Origin: Symbiotaphrina buchneri
Taxonomy: Eukaryota; Ascomycota; Symbiotaphrinales; Symbiotaphrinaceae
DNA: 64,000 nt
Direction: 5' to 3'
Assembly (NCBI GenBank): GCA_001599915.1
Contig: BCIG01000015.1
Coordinates: 372,001 to 436,000 of the forward strand
Below the pieces are notes generated by a model. That model was not told the DNA's origin. It was given only the letters and a program-made list of their open reading frames with translations, and ran no database searches. This document shows, in pieces, positions 33,513-43,739 of the stretch. The number at the start of each line of letters is the position of its first letter. The first letter of the stretch is position 1. Both the position numbers and the translations under genes were made by a program.

Positions 33513-34048
33513 GATGCAAAGGGTTTCAGACGATTAACAGCATGAAGCAAGAAACGATGGGGCTAACAGAAGCAACCGCTGCGGACGCTGGAGGGGGCAT
33601 GGCAAGATATAAGGTACGGTGTATTCACATTTAGGCTTCAGCAACATCGGCTCTCGGGGTTTTCGTAACGAGGACTGCGGGCATGAGCATCAGCCTACGG
33701 CGATTGCTCATTGGTGGTTTGCACCCCAAGGGCCGCCTCTCCGTCAACTTAGGCTTCGTGCCGGTTCAGCCTGGCGTGCGCAGTACATACGCCAACGGGG
33801 TGCACCGACGGAATATCACCGCATCTGATTGGCAGATGGCGGATTATCTGATGGATTGATAATGCAGCAACGCGGCGCCATCGGGGTTTACTATGGCGCT
33901 GTGCGGACTAGCAGCACCGCAATAATGGCGCGGAGGAGAGCCAAGGCCTTTTCGACCGAGCACATCGGCGATAAGAGGGCAGCCTGCATTTACTCCGTAC
34001 CTATGCAATATCATGACCGGCTGACACGAAGCATAGCAGAGGCAGGGC
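33513..34048. promoter_or_regulatory. Divergent promoter region
   Basis: About 540 bases between the Apd1-like gene (-) and an unknown gene (+). I find no named motif that I would trust. Short frames here are not convincing. Confidence 0.35.
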
Positions 34049-35242
34049 ATGCCCAAGTACATCTTCCTCACCGGGGCACCCAACAATGCTGCTCTCAGCT
34101 GGGAGGAATCAACTCTGCTCAACTTCCTTCCCGCCTTCGACACCATCCTGCACAGTGGCAGTACCCCACCACCCAAGGCAGCAGCAGCACCAGCAACACC
34201 GAAGGGAACAGCGGCAGACCGTCCAACATGGCGTCTCCTGAACCTAATGCAACTGCACCTACCCACGGGCTTTTCTCAGCCAATCTTCCACTCTCCCTTG
34301 GCTCCTCCAGACCGCGGCTACGATGAAAGTCTGCTGTATTCACAGGCCGAGGACGGAACCTCCTTCCTCACCACCACCTCGCCGCCTCCCTCACCAGCCG
34401 CTGACGGAGATACTCTCTCCAACTTCTACGACCACTCCCTCGCGGTACACGGAGAGGCATCCTCGCCGGCACCCACCTCTCCACCCGGGGAGGAGGGAGA
34501 CCTCACGCACAATGAGACGTCCTTCCTGAGCAACACCTCCTTCGCCTCCTCTTTGTTCCTCTCCAGCTCACCCAGTACATCCACCACCTCACACCCAATC
34601 CTCTACATGCGCGGCTCGGACCTCACTTCCCTCCATTCGCTTCCCTCCGCACGCTCCATCCAAGCTCTGCACCCACAGACCCTAACCAAGAACCTCGCCG
34701 TCGGGATCCTCTCCCTCGCGCCCACACGACGCATCCTGACGCGCCCACGCCCGGGAAACCGCGGCCGGCGAGCCATGGACCTCGTCGAAGTCATTGTGGG
34801 CGACGACACCAGCGCCGGCTTCAGTATCACGTTCTGGTTCTCCGGCGCCAGCGGCGCGGAAGCTGACAACAGGAGGCGCTCGGGCCAGGGAGGCAGGGCC
34901 GCGGCGGAGCTGGCGCTGCGGAATATAGTCGAGGCGCTGCGGCCGGGAGATGTTGTGTTGATGCGCCATGTGGCCCTGAGCGTGTTCAGGAGCAGGGTCT
35001 ATGGCCAGAGCTTAAGGGGTGGGGTCTCGGGGGTGCATCTACTAAGGGAGGCGGGGAGTTCTGGCGCCGAGGGTGATGATGGGTTCAGGAGAAAGGTCGA
35101 GAGAGTGAGGGAGTGGATGCTGAGATTTGTTGGACCGGCAGCAGGCCGCCCTGCAGGTGGCCACGCTTCTCGGGATCGCGAAGAGAGTCGGCGAATACAT
35201 GCAAGGACGAGTATGGACGACTTGCCGCCAGATACGCAGTGA
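34049..35242 (+). CDS. Conserved unknown protein, possible OB-fold
   Basis: Single exon, 397 residues from ATG 34049. The start MPKYIFLTGAPNNAALSW and the C-terminal half (NLAVGILSLAPTRRILTR, then DLVEVIVGDDTSAGFSITFW, then RPGDVVLMRHVALSVFRSRV) match, as I remember, a family of uncharacterised filamentous-fungal proteins. The pattern of beta-strands around a 'regulated partner + motion word' loop resembles nucleic-acid-binding OB folds, but this is inference. The middle (about 110-190) is Ser/Thr/Pro-rich and disordered. High G+C third positions. It overlaps no other gene. Confidence 0.6.
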   Translation: MPKYIFLTGAPNNAALSWEESTLLNFLPAFDTILHSGSTPPPKAAAAPATPKGTAADRPTWRLLNLMQLHLPTGFSQPIFHSPLAPPDRGYDESLLYSQAEDGTSFLTTTSPPPSPAADGDTLSNFYDHSLAVHGEASSPAPTSPPGEEGDLTHNETSFLSNTSFASSLFLSSSPSTSTTSHPILYMRGSDLTSLHSLPSARSIQALHPQTLTKNLAVGILSLAPTRRILTRPRPGNRGRRAMDLVEVIVGDDTSAGFSITFWFSGASGAEADNRRRSGQGGRAAAELALRNIVEALRPGDVVLMRHVALSVFRSRVYGQSLRGGVSGVHLLREAGSSGAEGDDGFRRKVERVREWMLRFVGPAAGRPAGGHASRDREESRRIHARTSMDDLPPDTQ

Positions 35243-35694
35243 CAGGTCGCCATGTGCAGCAATCGGAACGGAATGCCATGAGAGCATTGGTAGATACCCA
35301 TTATTGCTCAATACTACCATAATTATCTACTGGAACACGCGTAATAAATGGCGTGCAACGTCGAATTTTCAACTTCCTTTCCACTCCTCTGCAGGAACGT
35401 AGCGCGCATGTGCACCGGAAACTGACCATAAACATAGACACGACGACACCGGAGCAGAGACATCCCGAATGAATCTCCGCCCATGCAATGATTTCCCAAA
35501 CAAACAGGACCCGAGCATCGAGTCAATTAACGACCCCCTTCAGAAGCACCAGCGAAGCCCAAGCTACTTTTGCAGCATTAACGACAACCTACCCATGAAA
35601 GACGCAGCTCCCAATCGCAAAAAGGCGCGACAATAGCTCGAAGTCTCTTTCGAGCTGACCATAAGATGGTGGACATTCCCATTCCCAGCCCCGA
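35243..35694. other. Convergent intergenic region
   Basis: About 450 bases between the ends of the unknown + gene and the GDP-mannose pyrophosphorylase (-). Nothing recognised. Confidence 0.4.
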
Positions 35695-37037
35695 TCACAT
35701 AATAATAGTAGGAGCTGTATTTCCATTAGTGGCTGTACTTGATAGGAGTGGAGGACGACTTACTGTCTACGTTCTGCTTCACAGACTTGTGGGGAAGGAT
35801 CGAGCCACCGTTCACGTAGACTTCGTCAGCGATTGAGACGTCGTCACCCAAAACACTAACGTTCTCCAGACGAGCCCAACGACCGACGGAGCTGTTCCAG
35901 CCAACAATGGTGCTCTTCACCCAGGCGTGGTCCTTCACTTTGCTGTTGGCCAAGAGGACACTACGTTGTATCCTCACACCGTCACCGACCACGACGTTTG
36001 GACCAATGACCACGTTGGGTCCGATGCGGCAGTTCTTGCCAATCTTAGCTGATGGATCGATCATCACATTGCCACCGTGAACAAAAGGTTCTGAACTCGG
36101 CGTGAGCTGCTTGGAGCCCTTCTTGGTGAGCGATGAGAGGTAAAGGCATGTTCCTGACAAAAAGTCCTTCGGCTGGCCAACGTCCATCCAGAAACCTTCC
36201 AGATCGAACGAGTGAAGTTGGCCATCGGCACAAATGGCGGGGAAGGTCTCTTGTTCAATAGAGGTGGGGCGAAGTTCGATGCGGTTCAGCACAGACGGGT
36301 TGAGGATGTAGATGCCCGCATTGATACGGTTGCCCACGAATTCGACGGGCTTCTCAACAAAGCGGTCAATACGAGAAGGGTGACCGGGCTTGTGTACAAC
36401 GACACCATATTTCGAAGGCTCTTCGACTTTAGTGACGACGATGGTGCCCTCGTCACCGTGCTTTTTGTGAAAGTCGGCGAGCTGCTTGAAGGGGTAATCG
36501 CAGATTACGTCTGAGTTCAAGACGAAGAACGGAGAGTCGTCCTTTCCCAGGATTTTTTCGGCCAGTTTGAGAGGACCCGCCGTACCCAGCGGTTCTGATT
36601 CGACGGAGAACTCAATGTTAACGTTGTATTCCTCCTCGTACTAGAAAGAGTAAGCAGCGGACTTCGAAGATACTGAGCTAACCGCGCTCTATGGACGGAC
36701 CTTCTTGAGAGCGGCGACCATGACATCGGGGCGGTAGTTAACAGCCAGAACAATGTCCGTGACGCCAGCGGCGGCCAGGCTCTCGACCTGATGCGCGATC
36801 ATTGGGCGATTGCCAAATTCGACCAGCGGCTTCGGAAGGGTAAGAGTCTGATAGCGGATATCAGTACAGTGCGGTTACGATCACACACGGTATGGATTGC
36901 GGCGAGACTGCAATAGGGGCTTGCACGTACCAGAGGCCGTAGACGGGTACCGAACCCTCCAACCAGTATAAGAGCTACAACTTGTAAGTTCCTGCCTCGA
37001 GCAGACAATTGGGTTCATTGGGAACCATACCCTTCAT
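35695..37037 (-). CDS. mpg1: Mannose-1-phosphate guanylyltransferase (GDP-mannose pyrophosphorylase)
   Basis: Five exons on the minus strand: 37037-37031 (only 7 nt), 36974-36931, 36847-36701, 36640-35764, 35714-35695 (20 nt). Splicing gives exactly 364 residues, the standard fungal length, starting [20 protein letters not shown] and ending NVDTPTIIM. The nucleotide-binding signature GGFGTRLRP, the [13 protein letters not shown] motif, FVEKPVEF, and a left-handed beta-helix tail ([17 protein letters not shown]) are all present. The cytosolic enzyme makes GDP-mannose for glycoprotein, GPI and cell-wall mannan synthesis, so it supplies the pathway that also contains the GPI mannosyltransferase at 60 kb. 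Without the two tiny end exons a predictor would report a truncated or wrong protein. Confidence 0.96.
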
Positions 37038-38374
37038 CTTGGAGTTTTGTAACGAGTGTGAATATGGAGATCAAGGAGTCAATGCAAAAGTGCAAAGGCC
37101 AGCAGAGCACTTGTGGTGAACTCTGAGGACCTTGCGCGTTAAACGAGCGTTCCGAAAATAGTGCGCACGCGGGGCAGGTGAGAAATTTGATGGGCACAGC
37201 GAGCGACTCGAATCGGAGAACGAGCGAGATGGTTTGTGAATGTCTAAGGCAGAAGAGGAGTGTGACGGTCAAGGTCAAAGAAAGAAGAAGAGGAGAAGGA
37301 ACGAGCTGCGACCAGGGGAAAGGGTTGATTTTCTACTTTCGTACCTGTCTGTCTCTCTTGGTTAATTAGGTATTCCCTGTGTCTTTAATTAGGTGGAAGG
37401 ATCACGGGTGGACGCATATTTGGTTAGTCGCGGCCACTGGGCCAGCCTGAGCCATACGGGTACTCGTACTCACACTCACCGCAGTGGAGCAGTCGAGGTA
37501 GCACGGAATGGAATCTCCACCGAAAAGGGGGCGGTAGCGTGTCGTTGATACTTTGGCTTTCGTGATCGGTTTGCTGCGCCATTCCACTCTTCCAGAGGTA
37601 AAGCACAAAAGTGGAACAATCACAGCATGGAATTCTCGTACCTACCAATTACTGTAAGAGCAGGTTGGAGTCTCACATGTGTCTTACACCGCCTTGTGCA
37701 CTGCGCAGAGAGATAGTAATACTGATACAGGAGGCATGCGCTGTGTACCAGTAACAAGTCGGGTGACCGCAGACATCTCCATTGTCTCAGACCCATCCAT
37801 GTATCGATATCGCATCACGCTACACAGATAAAAATGGTCCCGCCTGGTCGCATGCCTGCATTGTAGATGCAAAATGCATAAGATCTCAACCGTGGCCTGC
37901 AAACACTCGAGGATCAGGACTCAGGGGTTCCCCGTAAATAATGGAAGCACGGGCTAGGCGATCCGGTACTGTCCTAACCGCGATCCAAAGGAATGCGTTA
38001 TCGTGGCTTGGGCTTGGGCCTACCCAACTGCCTCCACCATGGACTGCACGTGTGTGTTGGCTATCTTCCGATTCAGGCTCCTTCCCCGACCGAGGTCTCT
38101 GACCCTTGCCCCCTGGCATTTCGAAATTGGTGATGTGCTTAAGCTACTACTGTGCCTCTCGCTGGCGTTATACTCTGGCTTTACAATCCGGTTTTTTTTA
38201 AGGATAACAGTCACAGCACCATACAGGCACAGATTTCCATTTATCGGTCACTTGCTGCAGATCTTTTGCATTTGCAAACTAGGTGCTGCATAACCACGAT
38301 GCCCATGACAAACAGCTAGTAGCTTCGCCTCGATGCCCAAAGGAAAAGCAACGCCGGAACCGCAGAAGAGCCAT
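37038..38374. other. Intergenic region of about 1.3 kb
   Basis: Holds the mpg1 promoter and the 3' flank of the eL8 gene. On the mpg1 strand a pyrimidine-rich tract lies at about 37240-37310, a common fungal core-promoter feature. A TTAATTAGG repeat is near 37362-37394. No gene or RNA recognised. Confidence 0.4.
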
Positions 38375-39517
38375 TTAGATCTTGATGGCGCTCTCGGCGG
38401 CCTTCCTCTTCTTTTCTTGCCGAGCGTTGGCCTTAGCGCCCATGATACCACCACCCCAGTGACGCCTCTGCTCCTCGTACTTGTCGGAGTAACCCTCCTT
38501 GATGGTGGAGACCAGCTTGGAGAGATCCGACTTATCTTCTGAACGAACCTCCGTGAGGGCGAGGACGGCGGCAGTCTAAGCAGGATGTTAGCGTTGTTTC
38601 ATATAGTGGAAAAAGTTTACCGACCTTCTTGTGAACAACCGTCCCAAGTCTGGCCTTGCCCTTGACAATGGCGTAAGGCACACCCATCTTGTGGCAGAGC
38701 GCAGGAAGGAAGATGACGAGCTCGATTGGGTCAACATCGTTAGGGATGAGGACCAACGAGGCCTTCTTGTTTTCGATCAGGCCGACCACGTGGTTGAGGC
38801 CGTACTTGACAGTGTATGGTTTCTTGCTGACATCCTCCTTCTTCTTGCCCTCCGACACAGCCGTAGCTTCCTTGTGTAGACGCTCCTTCTTCTCAGCCTT
38901 GGTCTCTGGCCGGTACTTGTTCAGAAACTTGAACACCTGGGCGGCAGTGTTGCGGTCGAGGGTGTTCTGGAACTGGGCGATCGCGGGAGGGACTTTGAGG
39001 CGGAGGTTGAGGATCTTCTTCTGGCGCTGGAGACGGACATACTCAGGCCATCTCACCATGCGCGAAAGATTCCGCTTGGGTTGGATATCCTGACCGATAC
39101 CGAAGTTGCGGGGCCGCTTCTCGATCAGAGGGTTCTAATACCGTAGTTAGCGATACCGCTACACAGCCAAATGACAAGGACAAGGAGCTGAAATTACCTT
39201 CGCCTTCTTCTGAGCACCACCAGCGCGGGCCTGGGGGAACGGGGCCGGAGCCGCTTTCTTTCCTTGCTTGGGAGGCTGTCATTGAAAAGAAGACGTCAGC
39301 GAAACTTGTTCACTCATGTACGGTCTTCATTTTCTAAAGAGCTGTGAACGGTATCTCTACACATTCATTGCAGCTCAAGCCCATCATCACCAATGCTCCG
39401 CAGAGCGATTGATGGAAAGCCAGAAGTCTGGCTCGTGATCATGGCCGACAAAGTAGCCGATCACAACGAGCAGTAACATAATAAGAGCACGAATGAATTC
39501 CAGAAATTCCTTACCAT
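38375..39517 (-). CDS. RPL8: 60S ribosomal protein eL8 (L7a/Rpl8)
   Basis: Four exons on the minus strand: 39517-39515 (the ATG alone, donor GTAAGG), 39275-39196, a third starting near 39137 and ending at 38625, and 38575-38375. Splicing yields [20 protein letters not shown], then [18 protein letters not shown], then the L7Ae core ([20 protein letters not shown] and [20 protein letters not shown]), ending with an Ala/Lys tail (ESAIKI). About 263 residues, as expected. It binds 25S rRNA kink-turn regions of the large subunit. A 239-nt first intron directly after the ATG is typical of fungal ribosomal protein genes and may enhance expression. A telomere-repeat palindrome lies upstream. Confidence 0.95.
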
Positions 39518-39622
39518 GGCGAATGATCGTTGGGCGTTTGCTGTTGTCGATGGCGGTGCGCGGTCGGAAGAAGACAAAATTGGGTGTGGAAGCGTCACTA
39601 AGCGACCGCGCAGGAAAATCTA

Positions 39623-39638
39623 GGGTTAGCCCTAACCC
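39623..39638. promoter_or_regulatory. Telomere-repeat palindrome in the RPL8 promoter
   Basis: GGGTTAG-CC-CTAACCC, a perfect 7+7 inverted repeat of the TTAGGG telomere unit, 106-121 nt upstream of the RPL8 ATG. In several fungi Tbf1-type telobox-binding factors control ribosomal protein genes through such sites; that use here is inferred. The rest of 39518-39845 holds no other recognised feature. Confidence 0.6.
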
Positions 39639-39845
39639 GGACTTTAGGCTTAGCTTCCAGCTCTGCAATGGACCTCGCCGAGTCGCCAGCCACTACGAAG
39701 TACGTCTCTCTGGTAAGCAACTACATGCTTTATGCGGCCATAATCATAATTACAATGATACCAATGTAAGGGATGGACTGATGCACGAGGTTCTGATCGA
39801 CACAGCATGGGACGTTTAGATCGATTCTTTCGTGACTGAGGAATA

Positions 39846-41193
39846 TTATCCGCCGGCTAATTCTATAGCTGCCATCCTCTGTTTCAATGAGGAGCTACCG
39901 TCTTCCTCGTCTCGACCGATCCCTATTTCCATTCTTGGCCTGCTCTTGTTCAGGCCCTCTAGTAAGACGCACGCCTTGCAAATAGCTTGGCTGGAAAGAT
40001 AACCGCATCTCTGGCACCGACCCATCTGCTGCTTAGGCAATCTTCGTGGTTCTCTCCTCGTCTTCCCGATAGCTGCAGGTTCATTCTCGGGTAGACCGTT
40101 CCGATCATGCCTCTGACCCTGGATTCCAGGCAATGTGATCTCCACTTCCCTCTCATTAGCTGCGTGATCGTCGTTCAGCTTCCTTTCCATATCGGCCATT
40201 TCACCGCCACTACTCCTGCCATTAGCACTCCCGCATCCACCTGCGCCTTCTTCCTCGGCATCCACAGATGCCCCAGGGCCCTGTTCTCCGCACACTGTGT
40301 TGCCGCTAATCTCCCCTGGTATCATTGTTGCCATATCCTCGCCGCTCTTGACAATATCCAAGATAGCGCTAGGTCGTATTCTTTCGAGGTTCTTGATCAG
40401 AGATCTCGCACTCCCTCTGAAGGCCTCGGGGGAGTAGATGCATTCCGTGGAGAAGTAATCAAGGCTTTTGTGATGCGCATAGAGTACGATCTCTTTTTCG
40501 TAGGCATACTTGAGCGGTTTGCTGCGCTTGACGTCTGAAGCTGCAGATTCGGTCACTATGCTCGTGGTCCTGGACAGCCGGGGAAGATCTCCTCTTAGTA
40601 CTAAAGCTAGGTTAGTCATGTTCCTTCCACATGTGCCACCAGGGAGACATGCAGTTCATCATCACAGTTTCCGCGACATCGTCCGCATTATGTCCAGTCA
40701 CGACGTGCTTGATGCCCAGTTTCTGGGCTCCTCTGTCAAGCGCCTGCCGCCGGAACACACCACAGTATGTGCAGTTTCCCTTCTTCCCTATCGTTTGCAC
40801 CACCTGATCCATGGTCCACCCGTATAGCTCGTCGTAGCCGACGATTTCCAGGGGCATCTGGTATTGGACTGCATTTCTCTTCACCGTCTCCAAACTGTCG
40901 TCTCTGTAGCCTTTGATTCCCTCATCGATACTCAGCAACACCAGCTCAAGTCCATAATCATAGCGCTCGTTCAGCGTCTTCAACACGGATGCTAATACCG
41001 TTGAGTCCTTCCCTCCAGAAGCGCCGATCGCAATCCGCTCGCCGCGTTTGAATAGCGCATTGCTTGTGATGGTGTTGTGGATCTCGGTTTCGAAGACGTC
41101 GAAGAAACAGCCTTTGCAAAGCTTTTGATGATTCTTGGGGCGAAGTATAAGCGCCCGCGACGTCTTACATATTGCGCAGGGTGTAGGCGCCAT
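39846..41193 (-). CDS. NCS6: Cytoplasmic tRNA 2-thiolation protein 1 (Ncs6/Ctu1)
   Basis: Two exons, 41193-40653 and 40600-39846, 431 residues. The intron appears to be GC-AG: donor GCATGT at 40652, acceptor TTTAG at 40601, branch GACTAAC. Only this splice restores the invariant [13 protein letters not shown]. The PP-loop ATPase motif [13 protein letters not shown], zinc-type [19 protein letters not shown] at the start, [13 protein letters not shown] and the C-terminal [16 protein letters not shown] are all present. With Ncs2 and Urm1 it thiolates U34 of tRNA Lys, Glu and Gln in the cytosol. A low-complexity insert of about 100 residues before the last zinc motif includes a Gly/Ser-rich segment (GGCGSANG) that recurs in fungal homologues as I recall them. 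Confidence 0.94.
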
Positions 41194-41574
41194 GTAGCTA
41201 CTTGACCATGGAACGGGAATTATTAATAATTATTTCTGCTTTCCGGACAGACAAGACTGGCCATTTGATCTCGGTTTTGCCGGCGCCGGATCAACATGGG
41301 CCCGGTAAGGCTGAGTGATTTCCCCGGGTTTAGCGTGGAGAGCTTCGACCAGTAAGCGGTACGCGCTATATGTTTTTTCGATGGCATTAAGGTAAGGTAA
41401 AGGTCAAGGTAACAGGGAAAGTCTTCAGCATTGACCCATTATACACTACTAGCGCATTGCATTCCCTGAAATCCGAGACCCATTCAGAACGCTCACAGCA
41501 GTCGAAAGCCAAACCCAGCGAATGATATCCACTGGTCAAACTCCAGCCATCAATTGAACGCCGGTCAGAAGCTG
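41194..41574. other. Intergenic region
   Basis: NCS6 promoter and 3' flank of the WBP2-like gene. A run of overlapping AAGGT repeats lies at about 41390-41412. No gene recognised. Confidence 0.4.
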
Positions 41575-42507
41575 TCATGAGCCTCCAGCGCTAAGTCTCC
41601 GATCCAGTTCCTCAGCAATACTGCTCCTTTGAACTTCCTCATAGCCAGGCGGAGGCTCCGATGGTGGGCTAAAGTTCTCTTCCTCCTCAGTTGACGATGA
41701 AGGCTGGGGAGGGCTTGCTTCTGCAGGGACCTCGACTGTGCCATCGAGATGTCGTGGACCCTGTGGCGATGCCGTGGATGCGCCCACATGTTCTTCATAG
41801 GCTGGGAGCTGTTCTAGGTCCAGATTTGCCACATTCACTCCAGTTCCTCCAGCAGGCATCTGCCCACTCTCTCTGGCCACTTCAAGAGCCTGGTGCAAGC
41901 GCTCTTTTATGCATTCAAAATTTGAATGGAAGTCGAACGCCCCTCCTTCTTTGAATACCATCTTCAATTCTACAACGCTCTGGGTCGGCGGGATACCGCC
42001 TCCTGGCACCGGTTGTAGCGCCGCGGTCCATACGTTCGGCCCGAAGAAGGGTGCGGAGACGTGACTATCATGGAGGTTGAGTATTGGGGCGGCGAATGAT
42101 TGAAGGGCTGGCGTGGGTGCGGCTGGGAGATAGACTATCTATGTGGCGGTCAGCATGATCTTGCAGTACCAAATCTCGAGCGGCCTACTCTTTGATTGGT
42201 CAAGTAGGCCACCCCTGCGCTGCTTTGTATGGCAACCGGCTGCTTCCCGGGATATCCATTCTGAGATTGTATGGAAAGAGTTGTGCGCGGCGGCGAGGTA
42301 TATATTATTCTTTCTCCAGGGAGTTTCACAAAGTTCTCACTCTCTGAGAGCATAACCCAGCTGTTGAAGTGTGAGCGGATATCCTTGAACGTCTTCATCT
42401 CAACTCGAGAACCGGTACAATACCGCAGGTTCGCACAGGAGGCACCGTCTTATGAGGAGCCAAAGGACAGCTCCATGGCGTAGAATCAGGACTCACTTGA
42501 TAGACAT
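41575..42507 (-). CDS. WBP2-like GRAM-domain protein with PPxY motif
   Basis: Three exons on the minus strand: 42507-42497 (11 nt, MSI plus two bases), 42360-42189, 42138-41575; introns of 136 and 50 nt; 248 residues. The tiny first exon gives MSINWVMLSESENFVKLPGE, the standard family start. A GRAM-like domain covers about 1-130 (GVAYLTNQRIVYLPAAPTP across a junction; FKEGGAFDFHSNFECIKERL), followed by a disordered tail with PPGY (PPxY) and LPAY, ligands for WW domains such as those of Rsp5/Nedd4 ligases. Human WBP2 is a transcription coactivator; the fungal role is not established. A start at ATG 42398 is open but lacks the conserved beginning. Confidence 0.9.
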
Positions 42508-43739
42508 GATGACCGGTCAAACGTCTGCAGGTCCAAGCTTGGACACAGAACACCATCGGTTGGAACTAATCGGCGGGGTACTGGTTCGATAACAGGCGAT
42601 AGCTGCAGGCACTGAACCGTATCGGGGGAGGGCGGGGGCTTCCCCCGAATATTCCTTGAAGAATGAATGTACCCGTACGGGAGTACTCAGTAAGGTACTG
42701 ACTGCCCCTTTGCTGCCCGACCGAGACTAGATCTGATGTAAAAGTTGTCTCGTCCAGATATGAATACTCGTACAAAGTATGAAGATAGAGGTAGGCACGA
42801 AGTATTCTACACCTAGACAAGCGGTGCAAAGTGGATGGAGTGCAACTGCTCGTTTGGCGCGGTAAACATTAATGATAAAGGGAAGGCCCACGTGGATCCG
42901 AAATTATAAGAGATGTTCATTCGCTCTTTCTTGTGGCGGGCGGGGGACCAGAAGCTTCATCACGCGCAGCAGCGATAGGCCTGGCCAAGCCGCTTGCACA
43001 CGAGCAGTTAGCCGTTGGAAAGAGTACGAAACATTCCAGCATCTCTAAGTACCCTGAGCAGCATTCGATACTCCGACGGTTCGCGACAACATTTCCGCAA
43101 TGAGAGATCTGTTTATTTCTTACAAAAGGCTCCGCCACCAGGGGGATGTCCATAGCCATCCCAGACGAGTTGGTTAGGCTGGGAATCACCGTAGGAGGGA
43201 GTATTTGCGGGAGAGAACTGGAAGGAAACTTGTTAGAACAAACCTAAAGTACCTGTAGCTCCGTGGCTGCTTTCGCAGCTTGACCGAAACCCCGCGCTTG
43301 TACCAGTAGCTTAGCTGCCTTGCTCGGAAACCTCCACAAACAAGGTCAAAATTCACAAACCATCAGTCGCACTCTTTTCTTGTTAATCATATACCCTTAC
43401 GACAGGCCATATACAGCTCACGTGTAGGGGTTTCTGGCACGAACCATTGAGTACCCGCTCGCATCCTGTCAAATGCGGCCGTGCTGAATTGGCATTGTAC
43501 ATTAACTGCGAGCATTCAAATTTCGTCATCAACGGTGTTCCGAACTGGCAACCGCTCTCGTGTGCCTCCATTTTACCTGGCTCTGGGCGAGCGCATACGG
43601 CAAATTGGACGCCCCACGAATCCCTTTGTGAGGAAGCGGGCATGCTCGCTGAACACACTACATAACACCGTACATTGACGGTGGTTGGCGCCACTGAAAG
43701 TTATCATTTGTCCACAGACCCTTATCCTCCATATCAACA
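42508..43739. other. Divergent intergenic region of about 1.2 kb
   Basis: Between the WBP2-like gene (-) and the acyltransferase (+). CACGTG cores occur near 42890 and 43420. Frames up to 103 residues overlap on both strands and look random. No RNA recognised. Confidence 0.4.

Noticed and set aside
39296-39390. Possible box C/D snoRNA in the first intron of RPL8 (GTGATGA and CTGA on the minus strand)
   Set aside because: The CTGA is part of CTGAC 20 nt before the 3' splice site, which is better explained as the branch site; there is no adjacent terminal stem or guide I can match to rRNA.
41520-41560. B-box-like GTTCAA sequence suggesting a tRNA on the minus strand
   Set aside because: No acceptor stem, anticodon arm or A-box at proper spacing.
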